From NCBI RefSeq assembly GCF_029633865.1, contig NC_079230.1:28613089-28677088 (forward strand): a stretch of DNA of 64,000 nucleotides. Direction: 5' to 3'. Shown piece after piece: positions 22,001 to 33,619 of the stretch (positions are counted from its first letter, which is position 1; each line of letters starts with the position of its first letter). The notes beneath the pieces were generated by a model that had not been told where the DNA came from, searched no databases, and was given only the letters and a program-made list of their open reading frames with translations. A program made the translations under genes and the position numbers. This DNA is from Lampris incognitus (Eukaryota > Chordata > Actinopteri > Lampriformes > Lampridae).

Positions 22001-25000
22001 AGGAAACAGTACAATAGTGACACTTTGCTTTAGGTGTTGGATTTTTCTGGGGGGTGAGAGACCAGTCGTGCGGTCCATTCACCTCTTTGTTGTTGGCAGT
22101 GTCGTCTCTGCCAGCCCCCTGCCTGCCTACCTCCTCCCGGGGAAGCTTTTTGTCGTTGTCTCCTTCGATTCGAACGCGAACCACGCCCGACTTGTCCACA
22201 ATCTCCTGGATGACTTTGCCATTCTTGCCGATGACTTTGCCTATGCATGACAGTGACAGAAATTTATGGAGGATATATAAAAAAAAAAAAAGAAGGGGTG
22301 GGTGGGTTGGTGGATGAAAGATGAGTGAGAGAGGTGGTTGACATCCAAAGAGAAACAAAACACACTGAAAAACAATAAAGATGAATCTTCCAGGTTTATG
22401 ACTAACGTCACCAGTGGACATGCAGACATACAGAACAATTTTGGTCTTCGGGAGAAAGTTTGACGTTGTAAACAGTGAAAGGAACTCCCTCAGGCAGGTC
22501 ATGTTGTTCACTCACCTACAAGGTTCCTGGGTACTTGGAAGTAGTCTTCTTTGAACTCGAGGTACACTCTAGCCTGTTTCACTGCCTCTGGGGTCTGTAG
22601 CATAACAAACAACATTAGACCAAGCTTCATGAGACCACCACTACCCTGATAATACACATCTTATAAAATGGCAGAAGATGTGACAAGACCTCGGTCTTAA
22701 AGACATGCTTATAAAAACTTGTGGGAAAAAAAAAGTTTTTTTGGGGAGGGGGGGATTTCCCCCCCCTTTTCTCCCCAATTGTATCTGGCCAATTACCCCA
22801 CTTTTCCAAGCCATCCCGGTTGCTGCTCCACCCACTCTGCCGATCCAGGGAGGGCTGCAGACTACCACGTCTCCTCCCGATACGTGTGGAATCGTCAGCC
22901 GCTTCTTTTCACCCGACAGTGAGGAGTTTTGCCCGTTGGACGTAGCGCGTGGGAGGACCACGCTATTCCCATTTCCCCCTCCCCCCTGAACAGGCGCCCC
23001 GACTGACCAGAGGAGGCGCTAGTGCAGCAACCAGGAAACATACCCACATCCAGCTTCCCACCCGCTGATACGGCCAATTGTGTCTATAGGGACGCCCGAC
23101 CAAGCCGGAGGTAACACGGGGATCGAACTGGTGAGCCCCGTGTTGGTATGCAACGGAATAGACCGCTACGCTACCCAGATGCCAAAACTTATTAATTTAT
23201 GCGACTTCATTTTCAACAAAACGATTTCCCCGATGCCACTCGCTGCATACCTCCCCGTAGATCCGAAAGGTGCAGCTCTCTTCCTCCAGCTCAATGGCGG
23301 TGACACCAGGGACCTTTCTAGCCTGCTGGATGTTGGCACCATGGGAGCCGATGGCCAGGCCCATCAGGTCCTCTCTCACTCTCACCTCCTCCTGGTATGC
23401 TGACGCCAGCTGCTTGCTTGTCTGGGAGGAGTGACACATGGTTGAGTTGTGTTTCAATGAGCAGGAGTGGGAGAACTTTGATGTGTCAGGGTGTACAACT
23501 GGCTTTATAATCAACTGATCGTGTCCACTGAGATGAGACTTAATCTGTGTGTTTACAGTGTTTTGACTGTGTGTGAGAAACTGTTTTTACCTCCAGATGT
23601 TTGGTGGCTTCTTCATTGCGGGACATGAGCATAAGTTTGGTGCGAATGCTGCGGAAGTGCATGTCGCTCAGGAGAGCAGCACGTTTGACTGTGGTTTCAT
23701 TTGTAGACTGACAGGACGTGAAAGGAAAACAAAAAAGGAGGTTCAATTTAAGTGATAACACCAAAACCAATTGTTTTTGTTAAGGTCCTCCCGAGCCAGA
23801 AAATGACCTTATTAATGACAAGAAAAAAAAAGACAACCCTGATGAGATTTAGTGTCCTTTAAATCATGTTCTTTACAATTTCAATAACACAAAAGCTATT
23901 GCCTGGTGACATCACAAAGCGAGAGCCTTGTTTTCTCTTTGCTCCAGCAAAGAATGTTATTTATAAAGGAGAAGCAGTGTATGCACATCCCCATGAGTCT
24001 TTGCAGAACTGGTTCCAAACTAGGAGAAGTTCTAAATTAAGAAAAAGACATGTCTGCAGACACTACATGGCTGCCCTGTGCTTTAATATAGTCACAGCAA
24101 TTATAGCAGCATTTCACCCACACCAGGCCTCAACTGGGAAAAATTATTTTGGTGTAAAGAAATCCAAAATCGTGTCTCAAAATTCCCAAGTGCGATACAA
24201 GGACATTTGCTTTTCGGTGGATTACTGGTTAAAAGCTTCGGTTGGCGGACTGCTTACCAGCACGATGAGTTCGTGTGACTGGGCGCTGTAGAAGATGCAG
24301 TTGGCTCCAATGGCTTTCCTGAAGTCTTTGTGAATGTTGTCATTTGCACAGCTGTGGATAACAAAACGGTCCAGGTAAGAGGCAGCCTTGTCAGATACTG
24401 AGCAGCTATGGGTCATCAAAATAACACAGACAGTTGTGAAAGGAGAATAAAATACCGAGTTGAACCAGGTCAGTTTCAACCCTTTGGAAGCGCTAGATCA
24501 TCCACCCAAAAGAAATAAATACACTTATTACCTGTTCACAGGGCTGTGACGATAGCCGCATGACTGCAGTCATGTGATGCCTACCGTGGGATTGAACTCA
24601 TTGCTACCATCACCAGTTTTTTTGTTTTGTATTCTTTTTTTTTTGCTAGTGAAAGTTAAAGGAGTACCTATGGTGTGTGTGATATAACGTAAACAACACA
24701 TCATTGACTGTTGTCCATCCTATGTTTCAAGGGATTCTGGAGAAACAAAACTTTTCAGTTGCTCATCACTTCAGCTTTGCGAGCAATGGGGGTGACAGTC
24801 CCTTAAACATATGGGAGATCCCCCCCCCCCTTCCTCCCCAATTGTACCCAGCCAATTACCCCACTCTTCTGAGCCTTCCCGGTCTCTGCTGCACCCCCTC
24901 CGCTGATCCGGGGACGGCTGCAGACTACCACATGCCTCCTCTGATACATGTGGAGTCACCAGCCACGTCTTTACACCTGACAGTGAGAATTTTCACCAGG

Positions 25001-28000
25001 GGGACATAGCATGTGGGAGGATCACACTATTCTCCCCAGCTGCCCCCCCCGAACAGGCGCCCCGACTGACCAGAGGCAGCGCTAGTGCAGCGACCAGGAC
25101 ACACACCCACATCCAGCTTCCCACCCGCAGACACGGCCAATCGTGGCTGTAGGGATGCCTGACCAAGCCGGAGGTAACACAGGGATTCAAACCAGTGATC
25201 CCCGTGTTGGTAGGCAACAGAATAGAGCGCCACGCTACCCGTATGCCCCATGTGGGGGATTTGTTTTGTGTGTCCAATTATTAACTATTTCTAGTTTTGA
25301 GTACTTGTGATATCTACACATAACATTCAGCGGAATATATACACACACAATACACAGACAAACGATGGAAGTGTAAACAGTTGGAGTTAGATTTTAGTTG
25401 CATGTACTTATAGTGAACCCACTTTTCTGATGTGGTAATGCCCCATACAGTTGATGCTAGCAGGTAGACATTTGATTCAACAGTGGCAACAAATCTAGTC
25501 CCAAAGCCAAATATTACATTGCCTATTTGGGCACATTTTGGCTTTGAGCCAGATGACAAGGGGCAGCCAGTGAATCTGGACAAGGCAATATGCCGCATTT
25601 GTAAAAAATAAACAAACAACATTTAGGGAAGGGGTGGGGGTTTATTGGCGGTAAACCCCCAAACCGCAGGGATATGTTGCTCTTTCGGTAAGGAAAAAAA
25701 ATCCCTAACGTCACAGCCCTACCTGTTCATCATTGGTGTATGTAAAAAAAAAAAAAAAAAAAAGAAGCCTTTTGAACAGCACTGCACAGTTTGGGTGTTT
25801 TGAAGATAACATGCTGCCAAAAACAATCGTGTTTTGCATGTCTACCGCAGACGGTTTCCGGGCTACCACTTACATGTCCCGCAGGTCTTCTGGGACGGCG
25901 ATGGGGACCTTGTGGAAGGAGTTCCGTGATGAAGGGCTGTTGGGGTTGAGTGGCCGGATACGCTCTGACGTGACGATCTCGTTGTATGTGGCATCGCATG
26001 CTGCGTACTCAATCACGTAGAACTGAAAAGGTTCAATCGCCAAATAAATCTCCATTAGACATGTAGCCAGAACAGACATTAACAGGCACTGAACTAAATA
26101 AACAATGTCAACATTTGATAGCAACAAGATTTAAATGTAAGAGAGCAGCTCTATGATTGTTACTGCATTAACATGGCAAAAAAACAGATCAAAACGTCAG
26201 ACCGCTGCTGCTGCCGGGTACCCCAGTACACTTAGCTGTTGCTATTAAATATTAACTGGGTATCCTCCTTACATTTGATCACTTATGAAACATGTAATAC
26301 ATGCAGTTTATAATGTCAGTCAATTTATTTATTTATTTAACCCTCCCCCCCCCAACTTGTACCCGGCCAATTACCCGACTCTTCCGAGCCGTCCTGGTCG
26401 CTGCTCCACCCCGTGCCGATTCGGGGAGGGCTGCAGACTACCACGTGCCTCCTCCCATACATGTGGAGTCGCTAGCCGCTTCTTTTCACCCGACAGTGAA
26501 GAGTTTCACCAGGGGGGTGTAGCATGTGGGAGGACCACGCTATTCCCCCCAGTTCCCCCTCCCCCCCAAACAGGCGCCCCGACCGACCAGAGGAGGCGTT
26601 AGTGCAGTTACCAAGACACATACCCACACCCAGCTTCCCACCCGCAGATACAGCCAATTGTGTCTGTAGGGACACCCGACGTAGCCGGAGGTAACATGGG
26701 GATTCGAACCGGAGATCCTCGTGTTGGCAGGCAACGGAATACACTGCCACGCCCCCTGGACGCCCAAACGTCAGTCAATTTATTAATGAAGCAATCCATT
26801 CCTAGTTTCCTCTGATTCAGACAAAATATGAGAATGAGAGATGGCAATGATGCAGCAACTGAGAGATGGAAAAACCACCTCAATAGAAGAGCAGGACAGA
26901 GCACAGTGTGACAAACACTGTGCTCTCCATGCTCAGAAGACAGAATTAAAGGCATCAGTCAACACTCAACATTCCTGCAGGCCGTTATCACACTGCTCCA
27001 CTCCACCAGCATTTCCCCTGACACAGCTGCACTGTGAGGCTGCCTAGTGCTTCTTCCTCACATCCCATTGACCCACAATTCAACCCATAGCTGACAGGGA
27101 GACAGCCCTAGTTCAAGTACTTGAGAAAATTTAAAATACCTTCAAAATACAATTGTGCTAGTTAGCACAGTTCTATTTCAAAGCTATGATGAACCTGAAA
27201 TGATGAGCGAGAGGAAAAAATCTGAAATAATGAGTGAGAGGAGGAAGAGATGAATTATTACTTTTTTTTGAGGGGGGGGGGTCCCCCTCTCTTTTTCTCC
27301 CCAGTTGTAACTGGCCAATCATCTCGCTCTCTTTTTTGGATTTTCTCCCCAATTGTATCTGGGCAATTACCCCATTCTTTGAGCCATCCCAGTTGCTGCT
27401 CCACCCCCTCTGCTGATCCGGGGAGGGCTGCAGACTACCACATGCCTCCTCCTGATACACATGGAATCACCAGCCGCTTTTCACCTGCCAGTGAGGAGTT
27501 TCGCCAGGGGGACATAGTGCGTGGGAGGATCACGCTATTCCCCCCAGTTCCTCCTCCCCCCTGAACAGTCGCCCCGACCGACAAGAGGAGGCGCTAGTAC
27601 AGTGACCAGGACACATACCCACATCCAGCTTCCCACCTGCAGACATGACAAATTGTATCTGTAGGGATGCCCGACCAAGCTGGAGGTAACACGGAGATTC
27701 AAACCGGCGATCCCCATGTTGGTAGGCAACGGAATAGACCGCTACGCTACCTGGACACCATGAATTATTACCTCTAACCAAACATAATACCAGACCATAG
27801 AATGTTATCTTATTACAAAAGGAGTTACTTTGCTATAGGCTTTCCTTGACACAACATACATATTGCAGCCTTTAAACCTCAATTACCTTCATAGATCACT
27901 GGCAGCTTGAACGATAATTTGGCAGTGTGTGTATAATGTAACATATACATGCAAAGGAAAATAAAAAACCTTTGCCATCATGGCTTATCCTTCTCACAAG

Positions 28001-31000
28001 ATAAAAATGAGCCAAACCAAATTTGACTTGTGGCTGCGGTGATACCAACTCACCTCCCCCTTCATCATTCTGACCCGGGCCAACCACCAGCCACATGGCT
28101 CCTGCTCATTAGCCCTGGAGTACACCTTTGGGGGTGGAAGCAGAGGAAGGGGGGGGGGGGTAAGGCATTACAACTGTTCCAGGCACAGAGAAAGAATCAG
28201 AAGGGCTACACAGCAACAGGGAAACAATGAATTTGGACGAAGGAGAAAGTGGACGGGAAAGTAATCCCGGCTTTAAATTCGAGGAAATGTACTGATGAGC
28301 ATTAGCAGTGTATGAATCCCTGAGTCAAGGCAGCAGCCCAAAAACACAGGCTTACATTTCTTCTAATGGAATGATGTTGTAATTATACTGGTATTAGTCA
28401 ATGTAAAGTGGGACACTTATGTCAAGACAAAACAAAAGTGCAAGGGGATAAATGATAATTATAAGATGGGGTGACAATGAAATGTCCCAGACAATATGGC
28501 AAAGTTGTGTTGTGTAAGATAGCCTATGGCACAACTGTATAATGTAATGAACAGAATCCAACTAATCATGCACCTAAATTGGACTTCTGTTAAGCTCGTC
28601 GTCTGTCACTGTCTGAGTGGGACTTTAAGTAACCCTTAGCTGGCCTGGGAGAATATTCCCAGGTAACTGTCATCCAGGTATGGAGTCCTGGGGAACTGGT
28701 AGTTGCGGTTTGGACTAAAATGCAATCTGACAGCATGACTAGTTTATGGGTGAGAGGAAAAGCGACTGGTAAAGTTGTCATCCATTACAGTTATTTCACG
28801 TTGTCTTTCTGAAATGTCAGTCAAAATATATTACGATATACTTTACAAGAATGGATTGGTGGACGTTCCAGTGATCCACGCAAGTTCCAGTTATTAAGCA
28901 CTGAGGACATGAGGTCAGTTGGAAGGTGATGTTCTGAGGTTGCTACATGAGGTTCACAGCAGTAGGCCTTACCTCCACTTCCTCTCCTTCACCAATGTCC
29001 TTGTGGTAGTCTGCTGGAGGAGGCAGCCGCACATCACTGAAGGGCAGCTGTCTCTCTGGCTGCCAGCTTTTAGGAGATGGCACCAAGAGAAAACACAAAG
29101 AACTGTCAGCTTAACGACGGACAAACAGATCTAAACTAAATCCTACAGCATCATCATAACTGACTGCATCATCTGGAACATTACTTTTGACCTATGTTGG
29201 AGTTGAGGTGCATCCCGGCCCAACGCTGAGCAGCAGCGCATCAACACACTTCATGGAAAGCCAGTCGTAAAATTTTACTGGTTCATTTGGTTTGATGGGG
29301 CATGCAAAAGGACTGAGCCTGAGCATCAAGGGTTCCATACTGCAATGGTCAAATGTCTTAACAGAAAACACTGAATGAGAACCTATCTGAAACTTCGAAA
29401 GTTGAATACAAGACCTTCACAGTCAAGGTGAACATCAAAATTAACTTTAAACAAATAAATATATCTATGCCATGGCTCATAACTAGATTTAAAATTAACT
29501 TAAATGGGTTTGAAACCACAAGGTTTTTTGAAAATAAAAATATCAGACTCGCTCATAGTAGTGATGGCCCCAAGCATTATCAATATAATAATCATAATAA
29601 TAATAATAATAATAAACTTTATTTGTATAGCACCTTTCATACATAAAATGCAGCTTAAAGTGTTTTACATTAAAAACAAGGGAAACAATAAAATTCAACA
29701 ATACAGACAAAACAAGATAAAAGTAATAAAACAGACCTAGGCAAAAAACATAAAACAAGGCAAGAAATAAAACCACAGTACAAGATAAAAAAATAAGAGT
29801 AAAAGAAGTAAAATGGAATTAATTAAAAGCAAGAGCGTGAAATGGGTCTTGAGCCGATTCTTAAACTATCCATAGACATTGCTTCTCTTATTTAGGCCAA
29901 ATAAGAGAAGCAACGTCCATAGGCCAAAACATATAGGCCAAATATAGGGCTTTCATTCATGCAATGATCTAACACAACCAGCTACTCCTACACCTCCATG
30001 TGCTCAGGCACAGAGTAGAAAAAGGGGGATATGGAAGAGAGGTAAGAGCCATTCAGAGAATGACAGGGGCCACCATCCTAAACCCCCCCCCCCCATCCCA
30101 ACCTCTCCACCCTCTCTTGCATTCCTCAGGGAACTATTTTTAGGGACATCCTACTCCACAGTGTGAGCCACGTAGATAAAAAAAGGGACAGGGGTTGATA
30201 CTAGGGTTATGGGGGGTAGAAGTACAGGCAAGCATGCCAGTAGGACAGAATAGGGAAAAAAACTGTTTTAAGAGTTTCTTAGACAGCTGTGTGCCAAGCA
30301 CAGGTGCTGAAAGAGGAAGATTTTAAATGGGTGGACCATAACAAGGCCAACAACCTAGCTGGTAATCTTCAAATGGCTGGGTAAAAACCAATTTATCACG
30401 TGGCAAATTTAGTGTGGAGGCAACCAGACAAGGCTTTCACCAAACTTACTTGTTTTCAAACACTATTGTGAGTGAGTCTTCGTGGACATCCTTGATGTAA
30501 CCCTAGAAACAGAAAACAATGTTAATCTTATGAAGTTCAGAGGAATGCCATTGACGCTTGGTGAGAATGATGCATGGTGGGGTTGTCACCCTGAAATGTT
30601 AAATCTGGGGGAAAAAAAATAGAAACCTAGCTCATATAAGACAGATATTCTGACTTTTGCTGAAAAAGAACTTCTAGGACATTTGAGGCCAAAACATCAC
30701 ATCACTGACATGTTTCTCTGACAGCAATTTCTGTGGTGGAAAAACGTGATGAGGGCCTTTCTGACTCTCCCTGACAACACAGCCAGCCTGGAAACCTCTC
30801 TCTCACACAAACACACACACAAACTATTAATGTGTGAACTTGCTGCATTTTGGTATAAGTTTTGAGACTGCTTGGGAGAGAATTATATGCATGAGTGATG
30901 TGTACATAAGGGCATGTGAGCGCCACAAGAGAAAGTGAGAACTCGGCTTAGCCCTGCCCACGTACAGAGATCACGTGATATGCTATAGACAGCCATTACG

Positions 31001-33619
31001 AAAGCAAAAAACATCCCTGAATATGCTCCTCGTCCATCATCGCCCTCCACAAATCAATCATAGTATGCCATAAACTTCCACCAATGCAATGCACCCATGC
31101 AATAAACAAGGGGGAAATGGAGAGGGAGGAGAAAAGATAGGGGTGTGGCATCGTTCCGAGTCTATAGCTGCCTTATATGGGACAGAGGGGATCGGGTAGT
31201 CTACCCAAGAGAGGAAGAGCGCTAGAGGAGCGATTTCACCTGCTGGAAAGGGACTTACTTTTCACTGGAAAATCAGGGTAGGATGTCACCCTACAGGGTG
31301 GGGGAGGGGGGGGTGACATGCAGGGGGCGTCACAAGGTAGTCTCCCTTTACACACATCATGGCACTGATATTTCCCCACGATAGTCCAGTCTGAATCTTA
31401 CTTTGACCAACAGTCAGCCTCTAAATGCTCATTCTGTGAAGACTAGAGCATGGTCACATTAGTGCCACAGCATCGCTGTAAATATTTCTGTCACTCAAAC
31501 TGGAGGGTCTAACTGGCACTATGTACCAGCCAGCAGTGAAACAAAGCTTGAGCTGGCGGCAGTATTTCCTGTAAATAAATAAATAAATGGGGCCATTCTC
31601 GAGCTTCTATAAGATACAGCCACACGTGCATGTTATGTCAGGGAGAGTGACACGTCCACAAAGCACTGCCAGGTCAAAGAGCAGGCAAGCCCTCCTTTTG
31701 GCATGACACAATTGGCCTGGGGAAGAGGTTGAGAGTGGTCACCATCAGCCTTGTAATGATGTCACTCCATCTTTGGCAGCCATGTGCAGGTCCATGTAAA
31801 TGCCTCAAATGAGAGGTACCGCACTCATAAGACTACTTGGCTCACAAAGATGGCCTGATAGCTGTTTAAGGTTCCCTGACCAAACAGAAACACAATAAGC
31901 TGAAATGCACTTATTTAATCTGGCAGGAAGTAAAGGTCTTTGTCCAAGCGGACATCCTGCAAAGATTCTAAGCAAACTGGCACACATAATTCCTTGTAAT
32001 AAAGCAGTTGTTTGAATCCTCATTTCACCTTAGTTTGGTATGTTTTGACATCCTCCAACAAAAAGGGGAAGGTCTATAGGATTATGTGGATAGGCCCATT
32101 TCCCTGATGGGTGTTTCATCGGCAAAAATGTCAAGTCTTATACAGGTAAATTAAATAAAACTGACACAAAATTGGACAACTATCACAGAGAAAAGGCCAA
32201 AGGATTTTAACCCACAAAACTAAAATAGGAGACTCTTCGGAACATGACATTCAGAACGCCATTAACACGTTCAAGTCCCATCTGTCTCTGTACATATAAT
32301 GGTAACCATGCGATAATAAATGCATTAACAGTGAGTGGAAAGTGTTCATTCACGCCAGCACCAAACTGTCATCCAGTAAAACAGAACGACAGGTGAGGCA
32401 GCATGAGGAGTGTAAATATAGGTTCATCTCTAAACCACCATGTGGTCGGGCTAGTAATTCAGCTAACCTAATACATAACAGAGGGCAGACGACAGCAGAA
32501 GCAGAAAGAGTTATAAGTCTTTCCTATTAGGGTAAATAAAATAAGCAGAGCCAATAAAGAACAGGGATGGTACCCAGGCTTCCAAATGGCTCACTTCTCT
32601 ATACCTAGCACACATGTAGGCGACATCCCCAAATGAGATCATGATACGTTACAGTCGGTACTTTTTTTTTTTATCCAAAAAAAAGGAGGTAAAAGATGTT
32701 TTGACGGATGCTTCAAAACTTCCTTTTGACACCGGCTGCTTAAAACTAGCGAACGCGAAAGGGATCCGCAGTTTTTTTTGGGGACAGGAACGATGACGGG
32801 AGGCCACAACGACTGCTGTGTCACGTGACCGGGTGGAGAAAAAAAAGTGAAACTGCTCCGTTTCCCCCGAAGACGCAAACGAAGTGAAATTGAAACGGAT
32901 ACCCAACATCAACCAGCCCGTTCTCAAAACAATAAACACATTCTCCAACATCTGCCAAAATCTTCACGTGGGGGGGGGGGTGGGGGGGAGGCAGCTTTAA
33001 AGGGGGTCAATCTGATCAACAAAACTGGAGCGTGCGGGCTTTAGATGTGCTATTCTATCACACTTTCACGCAAAGAAGTGGACAACAGCTGGCTGGTTAG
33101 TCAGCTAGCTTTTTGGGGTTTTTTTCTGGTTTTAAGCCTGCCTCCCTAACTGCCCCCCAACCACATGCTACATAGTGTCTGCCATTTCACAAAAAAAAAC
33201 TATGACAAACAAGTCTTCCCCCCGGAGCAGTCCGTGGTCAGAGTGACATTTGTTGGAAGCGATCGGATGCAGGCCATGGAGGGTGATGACAAGTAGACCT
33301 AGCTTGACGGCTAGAATGAGCTAGCTACACACCCCACAATGGCCATCCACACTGGGAACGCAGTCCATCCCTAGTTTGTCCGGTCCGGACCGGCCCCCAC
33401 GCTACGTTAGCCAGGTTAACGGCTAGCTAACGTTCTGCTCAATAATAATAATTTAAAAAAACCGTTAAAAGACAGTTTCGCCCGGATTTGTAACTTCAAC
33501 TTCAACATACGACGTTTCTGTGTGTGTGGGGGGGGGGGGTTTCTTCTTCTTCTTCTTTTGGCCGTTACCTTGTAGAAGGCCCCGTTGGAGCCGCGAACCT
33601 CCACGGCGAGTCCGTCCAT
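15916..33619 (-). CDS. fxr2: FMR1 autosomal homolog 2 (17 coding exons)
   Basis: Cytoplasmic polyribosome-associated RNA-binding protein of the FMRP/FXR family that regulates mRNA translation and stability. Exons in transcript order: 33619-33569, 30502-30450, 29066-28973, 28125-28054, 26022-25874, 24351-24258, 23707-23591, 23421-23251, 22594-22516, 22240-22131, 20920-20834, 19892-19673, 19481-19302, 19191-18994, 18363-18265, 16213-16125, 16023-15916; all GT-AG and phase-consistent, 656 codons. Domains: two Tudor/Agenet modules (about 4-115), KH0 (about 126-202), KH1 with GSHG at 235-238, KH2 with GKNG at 298-301, a Leu-rich export signal (about 362-379), RG motifs (416-423, 465-481) and Arg-rich nucleolar-type clusters (525-533, 563-576). 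It ends LVNGVS. FXR2 rather than FXR1 is favoured by [20 protein letters not shown], the long insert after RQIG and the C-terminus. No domain is broken. Confidence 0.93.
16125..16213 (-). CDS. fxr2: fxr2 exon 16
   Basis: 89 nt, encoding [20 protein letters not shown], the conserved C-terminal block of FXR1/FXR2. Acceptor TTGCAG, donor AAG|GTACAA. Confidence 0.92.
16778..17856 (-). repeat. SINE S1 split by a nested LINE
   Basis: The SINE parts are 16,778-16,929 (tail half) and 17,596-17,856 (head half, with the B-box as GGATTTGAATTGG). Between them sits a plus-strand RTE fragment. The 14-bp AGTGAGGAGTTTCA is present on both sides of the insert (16,916-16,929 and 17,596-17,609). In intron 15 of fxr2, sense orientation. 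Confidence 0.85.
16930..17595 (+). mobile_element. RTE-like LINE, 3' end only, nested in a SINE
   Basis: It encodes the C-terminal part of a reverse transcriptase-type ORF ([51 protein letters not shown]) and ends in a short (AGT)n tail, as do the copies at 43,834 and 49,876. It is 5'-truncated, with a 14-bp target duplication in the host SINE. Confidence 0.85.
18265..18363 (-). CDS. fxr2: fxr2 exon 15 (Arg-rich)
   Basis: 99 nt, encoding [20 protein letters not shown], a second Arg cluster of the type that gives FXR proteins nucleolar targeting. It is in phase on both sides, so skipping it keeps the frame. Confidence 0.9.
18564..18852. mobile_element. Short MITE with GCTGCA(A/T)TTC ends
   Basis: The ends GGCTGCAATTCACTGAA and TTCAGTGGAATGCAGC are inverted repeats with mismatches. 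It is non-coding, about 290 bp, in the fxr2 intron between exons 14 and 15. hAT-like by appearance; no clean target duplication was identified. Confidence 0.5.
18994..19191 (-). CDS. fxr2: fxr2 exon 14
   Basis: 198 nt, encoding [20 protein letters not shown], then RRRRSRRRR and [13 protein letters not shown], a strongly conserved FXR block. Confidence 0.92.
19302..19481 (-). CDS. fxr2: fxr2 exon 13 (RGG-type region)
   Basis: 180 nt, encoding [19 protein letters not shown], then [19 protein letters not shown]-rich tracts bind structured G-rich RNA in this family. It ends ISS in phase 1. Confidence 0.92.
19673..19892 (-). CDS. fxr2: fxr2 exon 12 (export signal, RG motif)
   Basis: 220 nt. It begins [20 protein letters not shown], the family's Leu-rich nuclear export signal, then an FXR2-type insert ([18 protein letters not shown]) and RGRGRR. 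It ends in phase 1 at TATG|GTGAGG. Confidence 0.92.
20834..20920 (-). CDS. fxr2: fxr2 exon 11
   Basis: 87 nt, encoding [20 protein letters not shown] and then LEYHVAYLQ, the end of KH2. Confidence 0.93.
21141..21915. mobile_element. Non-autonomous DNA transposon (CCTTTTCCACC ends)
   Basis: The left end TACCTCCTTTCCACCAA is matched by the inverse of GGTGGAAAAGGGGTA at the right end. Internal GGTTCTAGTTCTGGGCTGGTG and GAACCAG motifs recur near both ends. Non-coding. In the fxr2 intron between exons 10 and 11. A fragment of a similar family lies at 63,131-63,275. Confidence 0.6.
22131..22240 (-). CDS. fxr2: fxr2 exon 10 (KH2)
   Basis: 110 nt, encoding [20 protein letters not shown], with GKNG as the KH2 GxxG loop, and the acidic EGDNDKK stretch. 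The Ile in the [13 protein letters not shown] helix region matches the position whose mutation in FMRP causes disease. Confidence 0.93.
22516..22594 (-). CDS. fxr2: fxr2 exon 9
   Basis: 79 nt, encoding the helix between KH1 and KH2, [20 protein letters not shown] then VPRNLV. It ends in phase 1. Confidence 0.92.
22759..23183 (-). repeat. SINE S1
   Basis: Full-length minus-strand copy in the fxr2 intron between exons 8 and 9, sense to the gene. Its tail begins at CTCCCCAATTGTATCTGGCC and its head ends at GTAGCGTAGCGGTCTATTCC (minus sense). Confidence 0.85.
23251..23421 (-). CDS. fxr2: fxr2 exon 8 (KH1)
   Basis: 171 nt. It contains the KH1 loop ([20 protein letters not shown]) with GSHG in the GxxG position, and ends FRIYGE. 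Confidence 0.93.
23591..23707 (-). CDS. fxr2: fxr2 exon 7
   Basis: 117 nt, encoding 39 residues from [20 protein letters not shown] to [12 protein letters not shown], between KH0 and KH1. Confidence 0.93.
24258..24351 (-). CDS. fxr2: fxr2 exon 6
   Basis: 94 nt, encoding [20 protein letters not shown] and on to HELIVL (KH0). GANCIF matches FXR2 rather than FXR1. Donor CTG|GTAAGC. Confidence 0.93.
24819..25250 (-). repeat. SINE S1
   Basis: Full-length minus-strand copy in the fxr2 intron between exons 5 and 6, flanked by imperfect 12-bp duplications (CATATGGGAGAT / CATGTGGGGGAT). Sense to the gene. Confidence 0.85.
25743..25764. repeat. A homopolymer (~22 nt)
   Basis: Poly(A) on the plus strand in fxr2 intron 5, about 110 bases downstream of exon 5 in the transcript. 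Confidence 0.85.
25874..26022 (-). CDS. fxr2: fxr2 exon 5
   Basis: 149 nt, encoding [20 protein letters not shown] through VPEDLRD, the end of Tudor 2 and the start of KH0. It ends in phase 2 at GACAT|GTAAGT. Confidence 0.93.
26330..26769 (-). repeat. SINE S1 with perfect 15-bp TSD
   Basis: GTCAGTCAATTTATT is repeated exactly at 26,315-26,329 and 26,770-26,784. The perfect duplication points to a relatively young insertion. In fxr2 intron 4, sense. Confidence 0.9.
27262..27759 (-). repeat. SINE S1 with doubled tail, perfect 12-bp TSD
   Basis: ATGAATTATTAC is repeated exactly at 27,250-27,261 and 27,760-27,771. The 3' tail motif (TTTTCTCCCCAGTTGTAACT then TTTTCTCCCCAATTGTATCT on the plus strand) occurs twice, so the tail is tandemly duplicated. 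In fxr2 intron 4, sense. Confidence 0.9.
28054..28125 (-). CDS. fxr2: fxr2 exon 4
   Basis: 72 nt, encoding [20 protein letters not shown], the near-invariant start of Tudor 2. Donor GAG|GTGAGT. Confidence 0.93.
28973..29066 (-). CDS. fxr2: fxr2 exon 3
   Basis: 94 nt, encoding [20 protein letters not shown] and an acidic linker to Tudor 2. Donor GAG|GTAAGG. Confidence 0.93.
29583..29617. repeat. (AAT)n microsatellite
   Basis: About nine trinucleotide units in fxr2 intron 2, adjacent to A-rich sequence resembling a decayed retroelement tail. Confidence 0.8.
30450..30502 (-). CDS. fxr2: fxr2 exon 2
   Basis: 53 nt, the length typical of this exon in the FMR1 family. It encodes [15 protein letters not shown], the rest of Tudor 1. 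Acceptor CTAG, donor AA|GTAAGT. Confidence 0.93.
30503..33568 (-). other. fxr2: fxr2 intron 1
   Basis: It holds no recognisable exon or transposase. A G/C-run lies near 32,970. First introns near CpG islands often hold regulatory DNA, but I cannot point to a specific element. Confidence 0.6.
33569..33619 (-). CDS. fxr2: fxr2 exon 1
   Basis: It encodes residues 1-17 ([17 protein letters not shown]), the first Tudor strand. The ATG has A at -3 and G at +4. Donor AAG|GTAACG. The frame stays open upstream of the ATG for 77 codons (see the separate entry). Confidence 0.93.

Noticed and set aside
21864-22511. A 215-codon minus-strand frame taken as a single gene
   Set aside because: Only the [14 protein letters not shown] part is coding (fxr2 exon 10); the rest is intron read-through.
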